A stretch of 64,000 bases of DNA from Verrucomicrobiaceae bacterium (lineage in GTDB: Bacteria > Verrucomicrobiota > Verrucomicrobiia > Verrucomicrobiales > Verrucomicrobiaceae): assembly GCA_947466075.1 (NCBI GenBank), contig CANIBP010000006.1, positions 96,276 through 160,275 on the forward strand, given 5' to 3'. This document shows positions 45,266 through 53,781 of the stretch, piece by piece; within the stretch, counting starts at the first letter, position 1, and each line of letters starts with the position of its first letter. The notes beneath the pieces are model-generated. The model was not told where the DNA came from. It was given only the letters and a program-made list of their open reading frames with translations, and did no database searches. Made by a program: the position numbers and the translations under genes.

Positions 45266-46519
45266 TCACACCTTCGGTTTGATAAACAAGACCTCGGCGC
45301 GCTCGATCCAGCCTTTGCGCAGATCCATGCGGAACCAGCCGTCGCTGTTTTTCCGGTGAATGCGGCAGCCGGAGCGTGGGCCAAATTCCTTGAGGTCGTA
45401 TTGCGCCCAGGTCTTGCCCATGTCGGGCGAGTAGATGATGCCACATGCATAGGTCGAGGCCGGGGCACAGTGCGTGGCGAGCATGACGCCGTCCTGGACG
45501 AGCATGTTGGCGGATTCAAACATGGGGTTGAACAGCAGCGTGTGCTTGGACGTGTCGGTGATGTCTTTCGGGTCGCACACGAAGATGCCACGGTCATACC
45601 GGTTGGCGATGGCGGGGCCGTTGGCATCGGCGATCCAGTAGCATTTGCCGTCGATGAAGTTGATGCCACCGCATTTGAAGCGGGAGTTGGAATTCACACT
45701 GATGATGACCTTCCAGTCCCACTTTTCGGCCTTCGCGTCGTAAGTCCCGCGCAGCCAGTGACACTCGTTGCCGTGACCGCGGTCGATGTCACCGGTGCAG
45801 GCGTAGAAGGCGTTCTCAGCGGGGTTGTAGGTCACGTTGTGGACATGGCGGGCGATGAGCTTGTTGTCGGGATTGCCGATGAACTTCTCCGGCGGAGTGT
45901 CCTTCTGCTGGAATTTCGGATTCTGCCCAAAAGCATACGCCAGCCTCACCGTCTGGCCACTGTCGGTGGAGTAATAGATGTTCACTGGCACCGGACCGCC
46001 GAGGACGTTGCAGTAGTTCCCCCACACCAGCATTTCCTTGCCATCGACGTCGAAGCAGTGCTCGCCATCGAGCGAATGGAAATACCAACCCGGCTGTTCA
46101 GGATTCACCGGCGTGTGCGGAAGGTAGTCGCTGCCGTCGAAATTCTTCACCGTGATGGGCCGGTGCGTTTTGAGATTGTCCGTGCTGAGGAAAAGCTGCG
46201 CCAGCGTGGCAAAGAGGATGTTCCCATTCTTCAGAATGACACTGAAAGTGATCTTCTCCGCTTCTGCGAATGCTGCGCTGTGCGGCCACGTCTTGCCACT
46301 GTCCTCCGACAAGAAAATCTTCCCGTCACCGAACCCAAAAGCCTTGTTGTCGCGCTGTGAGTCGATGTATGGCCCCTCCGGCTGAAGGCGATACCAAAAG
46401 TACTCCGTGGATGCTGGCTCAGCGTGCAATGTCGAAGCGTCTGACAGAAAAAGACCGCCAACAGCGGCTGCGGTGGTTCCGATGAATTGGCGGCGATCAA
46501 GTGCTGAGGTGTGTTTCAT
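45266..46519 (-). CDS. BNR/sialidase-like Tat-exported propeller protein
   Basis: The start at 46517-46519 gives 417 residues with a twin-arginine leader (MKHTSALDRRQFIGTTAAAV). Propeller-type Asp-box-like motifs appear as IFLSEDSGKTWPHSA, YYSTDSGQTVRLAY and IIYSPDMGKTWAQYDL. It ends DGWFRMDLRKGWIERAEVLF then IKPKV. The fold is that of the sialidase/BNR superfamily, which includes exo-alpha-sialidases and many exported PVC propellers of unknown substrate. Catalytic arginine triad and acid/base residues could not be verified by eye, so a true sialidase activity is not claimed. A remnant of a close paralogue lies at 32433. It is divergent from the beta-helix gene at 46614. Confidence 0.82.
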   Translation of the reverse strand: MKHTSALDRRQFIGTTAAAVGGLFLSDASTLHAEPASTEYFWYRLQPEGPYIDSQRDNKAFGFGDGKIFLSEDSGKTWPHSAAFAEAEKITFSVILKNGNILFATLAQLFLSTDNLKTHRPITVKNFDGSDYLPHTPVNPEQPGWYFHSLDGEHCFDVDGKEMLVWGNYCNVLGGPVPVNIYYSTDSGQTVRLAYAFGQNPKFQQKDTPPEKFIGNPDNKLIARHVHNVTYNPAENAFYACTGDIDRGHGNECHWLRGTYDAKAEKWDWKVIISVNSNSRFKCGGINFIDGKCYWIADANGPAIANRYDRGIFVCDPKDITDTSKHTLLFNPMFESANMLVQDGVMLATHCAPASTYACGIIYSPDMGKTWAQYDLKEFGPRSGCRIHRKNSDGWFRMDLRKGWIERAEVLFIKPKV

Positions 46520-46613
46520 AGTGTGTGCTCTATAACGCTGCGAGCAGCGTGAATCGCTCGCCTCGCTGCATCCTTTGAAAGGCCACCGCACGCGGCCACG
46601 ATGATGTGATCCC

Positions 46614-47486
46614 ATGTTTTGCCGCCTTCTTGCTCTCGCCACGTTCATCATCACTTCCGTTCACGCGCAGGAAATCCGCCATGTGCCGCTGACTTTGAAC
46701 AAGGGTGGCACACCGGAAAATCCGGCGGTGTTTGATGGCAAGGGGATGATCATCGATCTCGGCATCGACGTCACCACGCATGACTGGCAGAAGGATGGCG
46801 AGGTGTGGATTTCACGCGGAGCATTTAAGGGTCATCCGGCGGTGGCAGACGTCCAGCGTGCGGCGCTGTTCATTGAAGAGGTGCCCATCCGCACAGTGCG
46901 TGATCGCGAAGCCGAAAAAAAGAGCGGCGTTGCAGGGCAGGTCAGCTACGCAGCACCGGCGGCGCTTAAACCCGGCGAACTGGGTTTCACGGCCGAAGGC
47001 GCGATCTATTTCCGCTGGCCGGCCGGGAAGAAACCGGGCTCCGCACACATCTTCCTACCACCTGCCAATCTCGCGAGCTGTGTGTCGATTCAGTGCTCGC
47101 ACATCATTGTGCGGAACATCACCGCGATACACGCGGCCAACGATGGCTTCAACATTCACGGTGCTCGCGTCGGTGTCCGTCTGGAGCATGTGAAGGCGTT
47201 TTCGAATGGCGACGAAGGCATCAGCGCTCACGAAACCGTGCAGATGGATGTGGTGGACGCCGAAATCGCCTGGAACGGCTCCACCGCAGGCGGTGTGGCC
47301 GATGTGAACGACAGCGTCACGACCTACACCAACTGCGAAGTGCACCACAACCTCGCTGCCGCTTTCTTTTTAACAGGAAAGTCTCACCGTGTGACCAACA
47401 CCATCATCCATCATCAAGCGAAGGACTTTGAGGTGCGCGAGGGTGCCCAATTCACCCAGTCAGGCAACGAATGGCGAAGGGAGTGA
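46614..47486 (+). CDS. Secreted right-handed beta-helix protein
   Basis: This is a 290-residue protein with a signal peptide (MFCRLLALATFIITSVHA). The C-terminal half (about residues 150-280) shows parallel beta-helix coils: VSIQCSHIIVRNITAIHA, NIHGARVGVRLEHVKAFS, AHETVQMDVVDAEIAWNG and SVTTYTNCEVHHNLAAAFF. Such folds are common in polysaccharide lyases, pectinesterases and epimerases; no catalytic set was recognised. The N-terminal part (GGTPENPAVFDGKGMIIDLG) resembles an Ig-like or DUF4627-like start. The divergent BNR gene 94 bp upstream suggests they may share a control region. The enzymatic role is unproven. Confidence 0.8.
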   Translation: MFCRLLALATFIITSVHAQEIRHVPLTLNKGGTPENPAVFDGKGMIIDLGIDVTTHDWQKDGEVWISRGAFKGHPAVADVQRAALFIEEVPIRTVRDREAEKKSGVAGQVSYAAPAALKPGELGFTAEGAIYFRWPAGKKPGSAHIFLPPANLASCVSIQCSHIIVRNITAIHAANDGFNIHGARVGVRLEHVKAFSNGDEGISAHETVQMDVVDAEIAWNGSTAGGVADVNDSVTTYTNCEVHHNLAAAFFLTGKSHRVTNTIIHHQAKDFEVREGAQFTQSGNEWRRE

Positions 47487-47495
47487 TTTTCTCGA

Positions 47496-48278
47496 TCAAT
47501 ACCCACCTGCACCGATCTTCCCGCCTGCGGTATCCAGTGTGCCAGCGCCCTCACGCTTGCGGTAGTCATCCATCATCGCAGCGGTTGCTGTTGCGCCGCA
47601 GCGGGAGCCGCCGAGATCGCGGACTTTGATCAGGCCATCGAGGTCGCGCACACCGCCAGCGGCTTTGACTTGGACATTGGCTGACACATTGGCGCGCATG
47701 AGAGCGAGGTCGTGTTCGGTGGCACCTTTGTAGTTGTAGCTGCCGTCGGGTTGCTTCACGAAGCCATAGCCTGTGCTCGTCTTCACCCAATCGGCTCCAG
47801 CACGCTCGCAGAGCTGGCAGAGTTTGATTTTGAACTCATCGCTGCTCAGACCTGCTCCGCCATTCGTGAGGTAATCGTTTTCAAAGATGACCTTCACCTT
47901 CGCGCCGTGCTTGTGAGCTTCATCGCAGACGGCTTTCACATCAGCCTCGACGTAGTCCCAGTCAGCGCTGAGGGCCTTGCCGAGATTGACCACCATGTCG
48001 ATCTCCACCGCGCCATCCTTGCAGGCCAGTTCCGTTTCATAACGCTTCGATTCTGTGGTACTATTGCCATGCGGAAAGCCGATCACGGCTCCGACTTTCA
48101 CATCGGTTCCACGCAGCCACTCGACTGCCTGCTTCACCGCGTAGGGTTTGATGCAGACGGAAGCCACATCGTATTTCGCGGCCAACGCGCAACCTTCCTG
48201 GAGATCTTTATCGGTCATCGTCGGGTGCAGCAACGAGTGGTCGATCATCTTGGCGAGGTCTGAGTAGGAGTATTTCAT
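47496..48278 (-). CDS. deoC: Deoxyribose-phosphate aldolase
   Basis: The start at 48276-48278 (MKYSYSDLAKMIDHSLLHPT) gives 260 residues; the longer ORF adds 29 codons overlapping the regulator side and the operators. Family blocks include GAVIGFPHGNSTTESKRYET, AVEIDMVVNLGKALSADW, KVKVIFENDYLTN and GADWVKTSTGYGFVKQ, with the Schiff-base lysine in VKTSTG. The enzyme cleaves 2-deoxyribose-5-phosphate to acetaldehyde and glyceraldehyde-3-phosphate in the cytoplasm. It is divergent from a GntR/UTRA regulator whose intergenic twin operators lie just upstream, so control by that regulator is likely. It is convergent with the beta-helix gene. Confidence 0.93.
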   Translation of the reverse strand: MKYSYSDLAKMIDHSLLHPTMTDKDLQEGCALAAKYDVASVCIKPYAVKQAVEWLRGTDVKVGAVIGFPHGNSTTESKRYETELACKDGAVEIDMVVNLGKALSADWDYVEADVKAVCDEAHKHGAKVKVIFENDYLTNGGAGLSSDEFKIKLCQLCERAGADWVKTSTGYGFVKQPDGSYNYKGATEHDLALMRANVSANVQVKAAGGVRDLDGLIKVRDLGGSRCGATATAAMMDDYRKREGAGTLDTAGGKIGAGGY

Positions 48279-48287
48279 GGATTGTAG

Positions 48288-48323
48288 ATTGGCTAAGCCA
48301 ATTCTTAAATTGGCTAAGCCACT
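48288..48323. promoter_or_regulatory. Twin inverted-repeat operators between deoC and the GntR gene
   Basis: Two copies of ATTGGCTAAGCCA start at 48288 and 48309. The first has perfect arms ATTGGC/GCCAAT around TAA; the second has GCCAcT as its right arm. Start-to-start spacing is 21 bp, about two turns of DNA, so dimers could bind the same face. The position between divergent genes and the GntR/UTRA regulator downstream suggest it is the regulator's operator. The exact promoters are not visible. Confidence 0.7.
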
Positions 48324-48357
48324 TGTCAAAGTCAGATTTTGTTCCAAGATCGACTCC

Positions 48358-49116
48358 GTGGGCAAACCAGCGTCTTTTCATCAGGAACTCATCACCAAAC
48401 TGCGGAAACTCCTTCGCAGTCGTCAGTTCGTGCCTGGCGCGCAATTCCTCACCGAGCGCGAGATTGCCGAGCGCTTTGCAACTAGCCGCCCCACAGCCAA
48501 CAAAGCCCTTAGCAGCCTCGTTTCTCAGGGCTTGCTCGAGTTTCGCCAGGGTGCGGGCACTTTCGTGCGCGAAAGCGTGCTCGACTACGATTTGCAGCGC
48601 CTCGTCAGCTTCACAGACAAAGTCCGTGCCGCTGGCAAGGAGCCCAGCACGCGAGTCCTCGCCTTCCAAAAGCTCAGTGCCGCCGATGTCTCCGCCGAGA
48701 TCGCCCAAGCCCTCAAATTGACTGCCAACGAGCCGCTGCTCTACATCGAGCGCCTTCGCCTCGCCGATGGGAAACCGGTCATCTATGAGCGCCGTCATGT
48801 TGCCGCCCGTCATTGCCCCGCCATGACCAAAACCGATGCCAAAGGCTCTCTTTATGCGTTTTGGACCGCGAAGTGCAAACCCACCATCTCTGGAGCCGAC
48901 GAATCCATCCGCGCGGTAAACGCCACGAAGTCACAGGCCATTCAGTTAGGCGTCACAGCGAATGCAGCGTGCCTGTTGGTCATCGCCACTGGCTTTCTCG
49001 AAGGCGGCGTACCGCTTTGGTATGAAGAGACGCTTTATCGGAGTGATGTGTATGAGTTCCGCAACCAGCTCGGCGGTGTTTCAAGCGCCAGACCGGCGGT
49101 GGGGAGAATGAGATAA
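48358..49116 (+). CDS. GntR-family regulator with UTRA effector domain
   Basis: The GTG at 48358 gives 252 residues, starting MGKPASFHQELITKLRKLLR. The longer ATG start at 48277 overlaps the deoC start and would put the operators inside the coding region, so GTG is preferred. The winged helix is LTEREIAERFATSRPTANKA with LVSQGLLEFRQGAGTFVRE. The UTRA-type effector half is LLYIERLRLADGKPVIYERR with FLEGGVPLWYEETLYRSDVY. HutC-type GntR members usually repress genes and release DNA when a small sugar phosphate or amine binds. Deoxyribose-5-phosphate or a related aldehyde is an inferred effector given divergent deoC. Confidence 0.88.
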   Translation: MGKPASFHQELITKLRKLLRSRQFVPGAQFLTEREIAERFATSRPTANKALSSLVSQGLLEFRQGAGTFVRESVLDYDLQRLVSFTDKVRAAGKEPSTRVLAFQKLSAADVSAEIAQALKLTANEPLLYIERLRLADGKPVIYERRHVAARHCPAMTKTDAKGSLYAFWTAKCKPTISGADESIRAVNATKSQAIQLGVTANAACLLVIATGFLEGGVPLWYEETLYRSDVYEFRNQLGGVSSARPAVGRMR

Positions 49117-49124
49117 CTCAACGT

Positions 49125-50558
49125 TCACTCGATCCGAATCTCAGGGCTCGACATGGTCAACGTGGAACCGTTCTCCTGATGCGCATGTACGGTGATGAAG
49201 TCGAGTGTCTTAACCTCACGCTCGATCGTGACCTCACCGCTATAGGTTGCTACACTGTTTTTCTTCAATGGTGCTGAGGCCCATGCGTCGAACTCCATGG
49301 CAATGGAGTAATCCGGGTGACGATTCACGGACCACCAGAGCGCGTTCTCTTGGGGTTCACTGCCATCAGGAAAAACCACCGTTACAGTCAGACGCTTTGT
49401 GGCTTTGTCCCACTGATGCATGACTTTGGGCGGTGCTACCATGCGGCGTGCGCCGAAGAAGTGATGCGTGGCGAAGGCGTAGAGGTTTTCATCGACTTCG
49501 GGCAAGCCGCCGACGGATTTGACGAAACCGGCCTCTTTTGCGCCGCCGTGCTGGCCGCCGGGCACGATTAAGACAGGCAGTTGCGGGTAGCGGCGGCCGA
49601 GTTCGACGAGTCCGGGGCTGACGTTATCGTTCGAGCCCTGGTTGTAGAAAATTTCGGTGCCGCGCTGCTTCAGCACGTCGAGGTAGTTCGTGGTGCGGCA
49701 GGCCTCCCACGCGGCGTTGCAGGCGGTTTTCATCTCCGCATCGCTCCAACCGGCATCGCGGGCCATCTTGACGGTGATGCGTTCGTCGGAGCGGGCTTTC
49801 TGACGAATGAGCAGCTTCTCCTTACCGACGGGATCGGTCATCGCGGCGATGAACGCGTCATTCATCTTCGTGATCTCCGGCGGCATCATGCCTTCGACAT
49901 ACGGGCCGCCGGGGCTTTCGATCACGGGTGCTACAACAGGCATGATGGCGGTGAAACGATCATCGGCGATGCCTGCGGCCGCGGTGGCGACGCCGCGCTT
50001 CGATCCGCCAGTGGCCAGAACCTTCTTCGGCTGAAACACATCCTTCTCCGCGATGGCGGTGGTCAGTGCACGCATTTCGCCAATGCCCCAGATCCAGGCG
50101 GGCGTGTAGCGCGTGTTCTTGGTCTGGATGAAATGCTCCTCCATCATGAGATGCAGTTTACCAACTGGCTCCATCGTATCGATCGGGACACAGCCAATGA
50201 AGACGAGGCCCACGCCGTGCTCCTTGAGCAAACGGAGCTTCGCGCCGGAGGCGGCAGTCACCTTCAGCTGTGCGCTGGTGTTCTCGATGAGCACGTTGGT
50301 GCAAACGCCTGAAGCAGGTGCGAGTAAAGTCACCGGCATCCGCACCTTCTGTCCCGGCCACCACTCGCAGATGGTGATCTCGACGAGTTTTTGGCGGATC
50401 GCGGCGTCCTTGGGGTTCAGATGCCAATCTTCGATCACTTTCGTCTCAAGCGTCGAGGTGTCGCGGATCGACGCCATGTCGAATTTGCCGATGGTGATGT
50501 CCGCGCAGGCGATGAGGGAGCTGAGCAAGATGCAGGCGATGCCGATGGAAAGTTTCAT
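49125..50558 (-). CDS. PhoPQ-related secreted alpha/beta hydrolase-like protein
   Basis: This 477-residue protein has a signal peptide (MKLSIGIACILLSSLIACA). It matches the PhoPQ-activated pathogenicity-related family (PhoPQ_related, alpha/beta-hydrolase fold): VEITICEWWPGQKVRMPVTL, LMMEEHFIQTKNTRYTPAWI, the nucleophile-elbow position VLATGGSKRGVATAAAG (Ser in GGSKRG), IFYNQGSNDNVSPGLVELGR with the acid, and IVPGGQHGGAKEAGFVK with a His. The family name comes from Salmonella AprA-like proteins; the substrate is unknown. It is convergent with the GntR gene. The next minus-strand gene upstream, ahpC, is separated from it by a strong terminator, so it is probably transcribed on its own. Loose similarity to carbohydrate esterases supports an ester substrate. 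Confidence 0.85.
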   Translation of the reverse strand: MKLSIGIACILLSSLIACADITIGKFDMASIRDTSTLETKVIEDWHLNPKDAAIRQKLVEITICEWWPGQKVRMPVTLLAPASGVCTNVLIENTSAQLKVTAASGAKLRLLKEHGVGLVFIGCVPIDTMEPVGKLHLMMEEHFIQTKNTRYTPAWIWGIGEMRALTTAIAEKDVFQPKKVLATGGSKRGVATAAAGIADDRFTAIMPVVAPVIESPGGPYVEGMMPPEITKMNDAFIAAMTDPVGKEKLLIRQKARSDERITVKMARDAGWSDAEMKTACNAAWEACRTTNYLDVLKQRGTEIFYNQGSNDNVSPGLVELGRRYPQLPVLIVPGGQHGGAKEAGFVKSVGGLPEVDENLYAFATHHFFGARRMVAPPKVMHQWDKATKRLTVTVVFPDGSEPQENALWWSVNRHPDYSIAMEFDAWASAPLKKNSVATYSGEVTIEREVKTLDFITVHAHQENGSTLTMSSPEIRIE

Positions 50559-50599
50559 GCCTTACCAACGGAGTCAGCGGACGATTTAAACTAAAAAAG

Positions 50600-50634
50600 A
50601 CCGGCCTTGCGGACGTGAGTCGCGCAAGGCCGGT
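50600..50634 (-). terminator. Rho-independent terminator after ahpC
   Basis: A perfect 12-bp stem (ACCGGCCTTGCG at 50600-50611 with its complement at 50623-50634) and an 11-nt loop are followed, on the minus strand, by TCTTTTTTAG. It lies 24 bp downstream of the ahpC stop codon, in the right direction. Confidence 0.92.
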
Positions 50635-50658
50635 GAAGATATCGTTTCGCTGCTGAAC

Positions 50659-51270
50659 TTACTTCGAGAGCACGGAGGCGACGTTGCCAACGATGTCCTT
50701 GCCAGGAGTCAGCGTCTTCGCGCCGGGCTTCCAGTTGGCTGGGCAGGCTTCGCTTGGGTTCGCGAGCAGATGGACGTTGGCTTCCATCTTGCGGACGAGT
50801 TCGCTGGCGTTGCGGCCGACGTTGTAGAAGTTCACCTCGGAGGTCACGAGTTTGCCTTCAGGATTGATGATGAAGGTGCCGCGCAGGGCGAGGCCGCTGC
50901 CGTTGTCATACACGCCGAAGAGACGGCTCACGGTACCGGTCGGATCGGCAGCGAGGGTGTACTTCACGTTCTTCATGAGGCCTTCCGTGTTGCGCCAGAC
51001 CATGTGGGCAAACTTTGTGTCCGTGGAGACAGCGATGACATGTGCGCCGAGAGCAGAGAGCTTGTCCTGCTGGTCAGCGAGGTCGGCGAGCTCGGTGGGG
51101 CAGACAAAGGTGAAGTCGGCAGGATAGAAGACGAGGATGGTCCACTTGCCAGCCTTCTTAAGATCGGCGAGCGCGACCTTGCCGAAGTCGCCCTTGGCGG
51201 GCTCGTAGGTTTCCATGCTGAAGTCTGGGACGTTGCCGCCAACGGAGACGGTGAGATTGGTTGATTCCAT
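50659..51270 (-). CDS. ahpC: AhpC-type typical 2-Cys peroxiredoxin
   Basis: The start at 51268-51270 (MESTNLTVSVGGNVPDFSME) gives 203 residues. The peroxidatic cysteine is C57 in FYPADFTFVCPTELADLAD and the resolving cysteine is C176 in SEACPANWKPGAK. It reduces hydrogen peroxide and organic peroxides in the cytoplasm with electrons from AhpF or a thioredoxin-type system; neither is encoded next to it. It is a single gene with its own terminator. No OxyR gene or binding site was recognised nearby. The gene symbol follows the AhpC/Prx1 class. Confidence 0.92.
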   Translation of the reverse strand: MESTNLTVSVGGNVPDFSMETYEPAKGDFGKVALADLKKAGKWTILVFYPADFTFVCPTELADLADQQDKLSALGAHVIAVSTDTKFAHMVWRNTEGLMKNVKYTLAADPTGTVSRLFGVYDNGSGLALRGTFIINPEGKLVTSEVNFYNVGRNASELVRKMEANVHLLANPSEACPANWKPGAKTLTPGKDIVGNVASVLSK

Positions 51271-51385
51271 GTGAGTGCGGGTGTTTTGAGGTTGAACAGG
51301 CGCTTTCAACAACGCCGGGGGCGCGACTTTTGATGCCCAAAAGTTCTCCGGTCAATGGCAAAGGCGAGTGAAGCTGCTGCGGGGG

Positions 51386-53779
51386 TCACTTGCTCCTGAA
51401 AATCTCGCTCTGCACCACGGCATGAATCAAATCACGCAACGCATGGCCTTTGGCCTTCGATTGAGCGACGAGTTTGTCGATCTCAGAGCGGTCGGAGAAG
51501 CCCATGGCGCGACCGGAAGCGAAGGTGAGTAGTTTCTCGATCATACAGCGTGCTACGCGATCCTGACCGGCGAGAAGGAGTTTTTGGAAGTCGCTCATGC
51601 CGGTGAATTTTACGCCTGTGTTCAATTCGCCCGTGGCATCGACCGGAGGGCCGAGGCGGTAACGCACTTTGCGGCCTTGGACGGTAAGACTCACCTGCTC
51701 ACCTTTTTCGATGCTACGGAAGCGCTCACGCCAGCCACCGATGACGTCGTAGCTTTCCAATGCAAAGCCTGGCGGATCGATCACGCGATGGCAGCCGTTG
51801 CAGCTCTCGCTGTTGCGGTGCTTGTCGAGCAACTCACGCAGCGTGTTGGCACCACGAATATCTGGCTCCACGCCCGGTATGCCCGGCGGTGGCGGCGGCG
51901 GCTCCATGCCGAGGATGCGGTCCATGACGAAAATGCCGCGCACAACGGGCGAGGTGTTGGTGCCATTCGCACTGACCTTCAAAACGCTCGCCTGCGTCAA
52001 GACGCCGCCGCGGTGGCTATCGGACGGCAGTTTGATCTTTTGCAGCTCTACACCACTCACGCCGGGGATACCGTAATGCTGTGCGAGGCGCTTGTTGAGC
52101 ATCGCGAAGTCGCTCTGGATGATATTAGTGATACCGAGGTTATTTTGGATGAGTTCGGTGATGAAGCCGCGCGTTTCGCGCAGCATGCTGTCGAGCAGCA
52201 GTTCATCGTATTCAGGATAGAGTTGCTTGTCCGGCGTGGTGAACTCGATCTCGCGCAGGTTGAGCCAGCCATCGGTGAAATCGGCGACGAAACGCTCCAG
52301 CGAGGCTGCTTTGAGCAGGCGCTCGGTTTGTGCACGGAGCACGGCTGGCTGCGTGAGTTTCGCCGCGAGAAGTTCGGCATCGGGTGTGCTGCGGGTGAGG
52401 AAGTAACTGAGGCGTGAAGCTAGTTGGACGTCGTTCAGCTTACCCGCAGGTTCTTTGAGGAAGAGAAACTCTGGCGAACACAACACGGCAATGGCTGCAG
52501 TGCGCATGGCGAGGAGGTAGTCTTTGCTGACTGCGAACTCGGCATCAAAGAGCTTCAAATACGGCTCCGCATCTGCCGCTGTGGCTGAACGACGAAACGC
52601 GGCGGTGACGAAGGCAGAGAGCAGTTTGCGCGATGCAGCGGTGGGATCACTCGTTTCAGCGGTGAAGACGGGTTTGTAGCCCGATTTACCCCTCATCCAT
52701 GGTTTTTCTGGTGGTATCTCGCGCAGTTTCGCGTCACCAAGGAGCAGCTTTTGGCCACGTGGCGGCCAATCGGTAACAATGGGGCCTTCGAGTGTCACTT
52801 CCTGAAACGCCATGCCTTCGCCGGGATACTTGGCTGGGCCATCTTTGACGGGTGAATGGCCATCTGGACCATTGAGACCTTGTGGGCTGATCCAGATGCC
52901 TTGGTTGGCATCAAGATGCAACGTGACTTCGACCGTGCCGGATTTGCCGACAGGCAATTCTTGGAAACTGTGCGTGACGTTGTCCGCATTGCGGAAATTG
53001 AAGGTGCCGGTGATGAGGGCAAACACGACCGGTTCCTCGATTTGATAACCGTATCCGGTGACACGCAGTTTGTAGGTGCCAGCTTGCTTGGAGCGTAGAT
53101 TCGGGATCACGGTGCTGGGAAAGCCGCCATCATTGAAGACGACAATGCTGCCATCATCGCGTTTCAACCATTGTTTGCCGATGGTATCTTTATTACGGTC
53201 ACTTTCGAGCGTGGCACTTTGCCTTGTCACTTCTGGACGCGTTTCCTGAAAGAGTGCCGCATTGAGCGCCAGTTCGGCCGCTTCCATGTAGCGCTGCATT
53301 TGAATGCCTGAGATGGAGAGCGCCTCACCAATATTATCAAAACCCTTCGCGCGTCCATCTTCTGGCAGTGAGTCGATGATGTTCACGTTCACACCGAGCA
53401 GATCGTTGATCGTGTTCTGATATTCACGTCGGTTCAACCTGCGCAGAACGGTTCCCTTTTGAGCGTTGTACTTGCTGCTCAAATCGGTGCCGAGCGCCGC
53501 CATGAAATCCTGCACAGCATCCACGGAAGGCTGTTTCTTCTTCGGCGGCGGCATTTCACCTGCCGCGACACGGTCAAACACTCGCACCCACTTCTTCAAA
53601 GCCGCAGCGTCGGCTGCGTCAGTTGAAAGTGAGGAAAGATCGAGATCACCTTTCTTCACATCGCCGTCATGGCAGTCCATGCAGTTCTGATCCAGGAAAG
53701 GCTGGATGGCAGGCAATGCAGCGGACGCGACCGTGGCACAAACCATAAGCGGCATTGCCGCAAGGAGTCGGGACTTCAT
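51386..53779 (-). CDS. DUF1587/DUF1592/DUF1588/DUF1585 cytochrome-like protein
   Basis: This is a 797-residue secreted protein with a signal peptide (MKSRLLAAMPLMVCATVASA). The first CxxCH is CMDCH at 33-37. DUF1587 is LRRLNRREYQNTINDLLGVN. DUF1592 is SRLSYFLTRSTPDAELLAAK. DUF1588 has CNGCHRVIDPPGFALESYDV as the second heme motif. DUF1585 ends it (IEKLLTFASGRAMGFSDRSE). It is followed upstream in the operon order by the DUF1552 gene (gap 2 bp), the reverse of the plus-strand order at 18814-22697 in coordinates but the pair is similar. The shared context suggests that the two pairs are paralogous systems for different substrates. Confidence 0.9.
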   Translation of the reverse strand: MKSRLLAAMPLMVCATVASAALPAIQPFLDQNCMDCHDGDVKKGDLDLSSLSTDAADAAALKKWVRVFDRVAAGEMPPPKKKQPSVDAVQDFMAALGTDLSSKYNAQKGTVLRRLNRREYQNTINDLLGVNVNIIDSLPEDGRAKGFDNIGEALSISGIQMQRYMEAAELALNAALFQETRPEVTRQSATLESDRNKDTIGKQWLKRDDGSIVVFNDGGFPSTVIPNLRSKQAGTYKLRVTGYGYQIEEPVVFALITGTFNFRNADNVTHSFQELPVGKSGTVEVTLHLDANQGIWISPQGLNGPDGHSPVKDGPAKYPGEGMAFQEVTLEGPIVTDWPPRGQKLLLGDAKLREIPPEKPWMRGKSGYKPVFTAETSDPTAASRKLLSAFVTAAFRRSATAADAEPYLKLFDAEFAVSKDYLLAMRTAAIAVLCSPEFLFLKEPAGKLNDVQLASRLSYFLTRSTPDAELLAAKLTQPAVLRAQTERLLKAASLERFVADFTDGWLNLREIEFTTPDKQLYPEYDELLLDSMLRETRGFITELIQNNLGITNIIQSDFAMLNKRLAQHYGIPGVSGVELQKIKLPSDSHRGGVLTQASVLKVSANGTNTSPVVRGIFVMDRILGMEPPPPPPGIPGVEPDIRGANTLRELLDKHRNSESCNGCHRVIDPPGFALESYDVIGGWRERFRSIEKGEQVSLTVQGRKVRYRLGPPVDATGELNTGVKFTGMSDFQKLLLAGQDRVARCMIEKLLTFASGRAMGFSDRSEIDKLVAQSKAKGHALRDLIHAVVQSEIFRSK

Positions 53780-53781
53780 GA

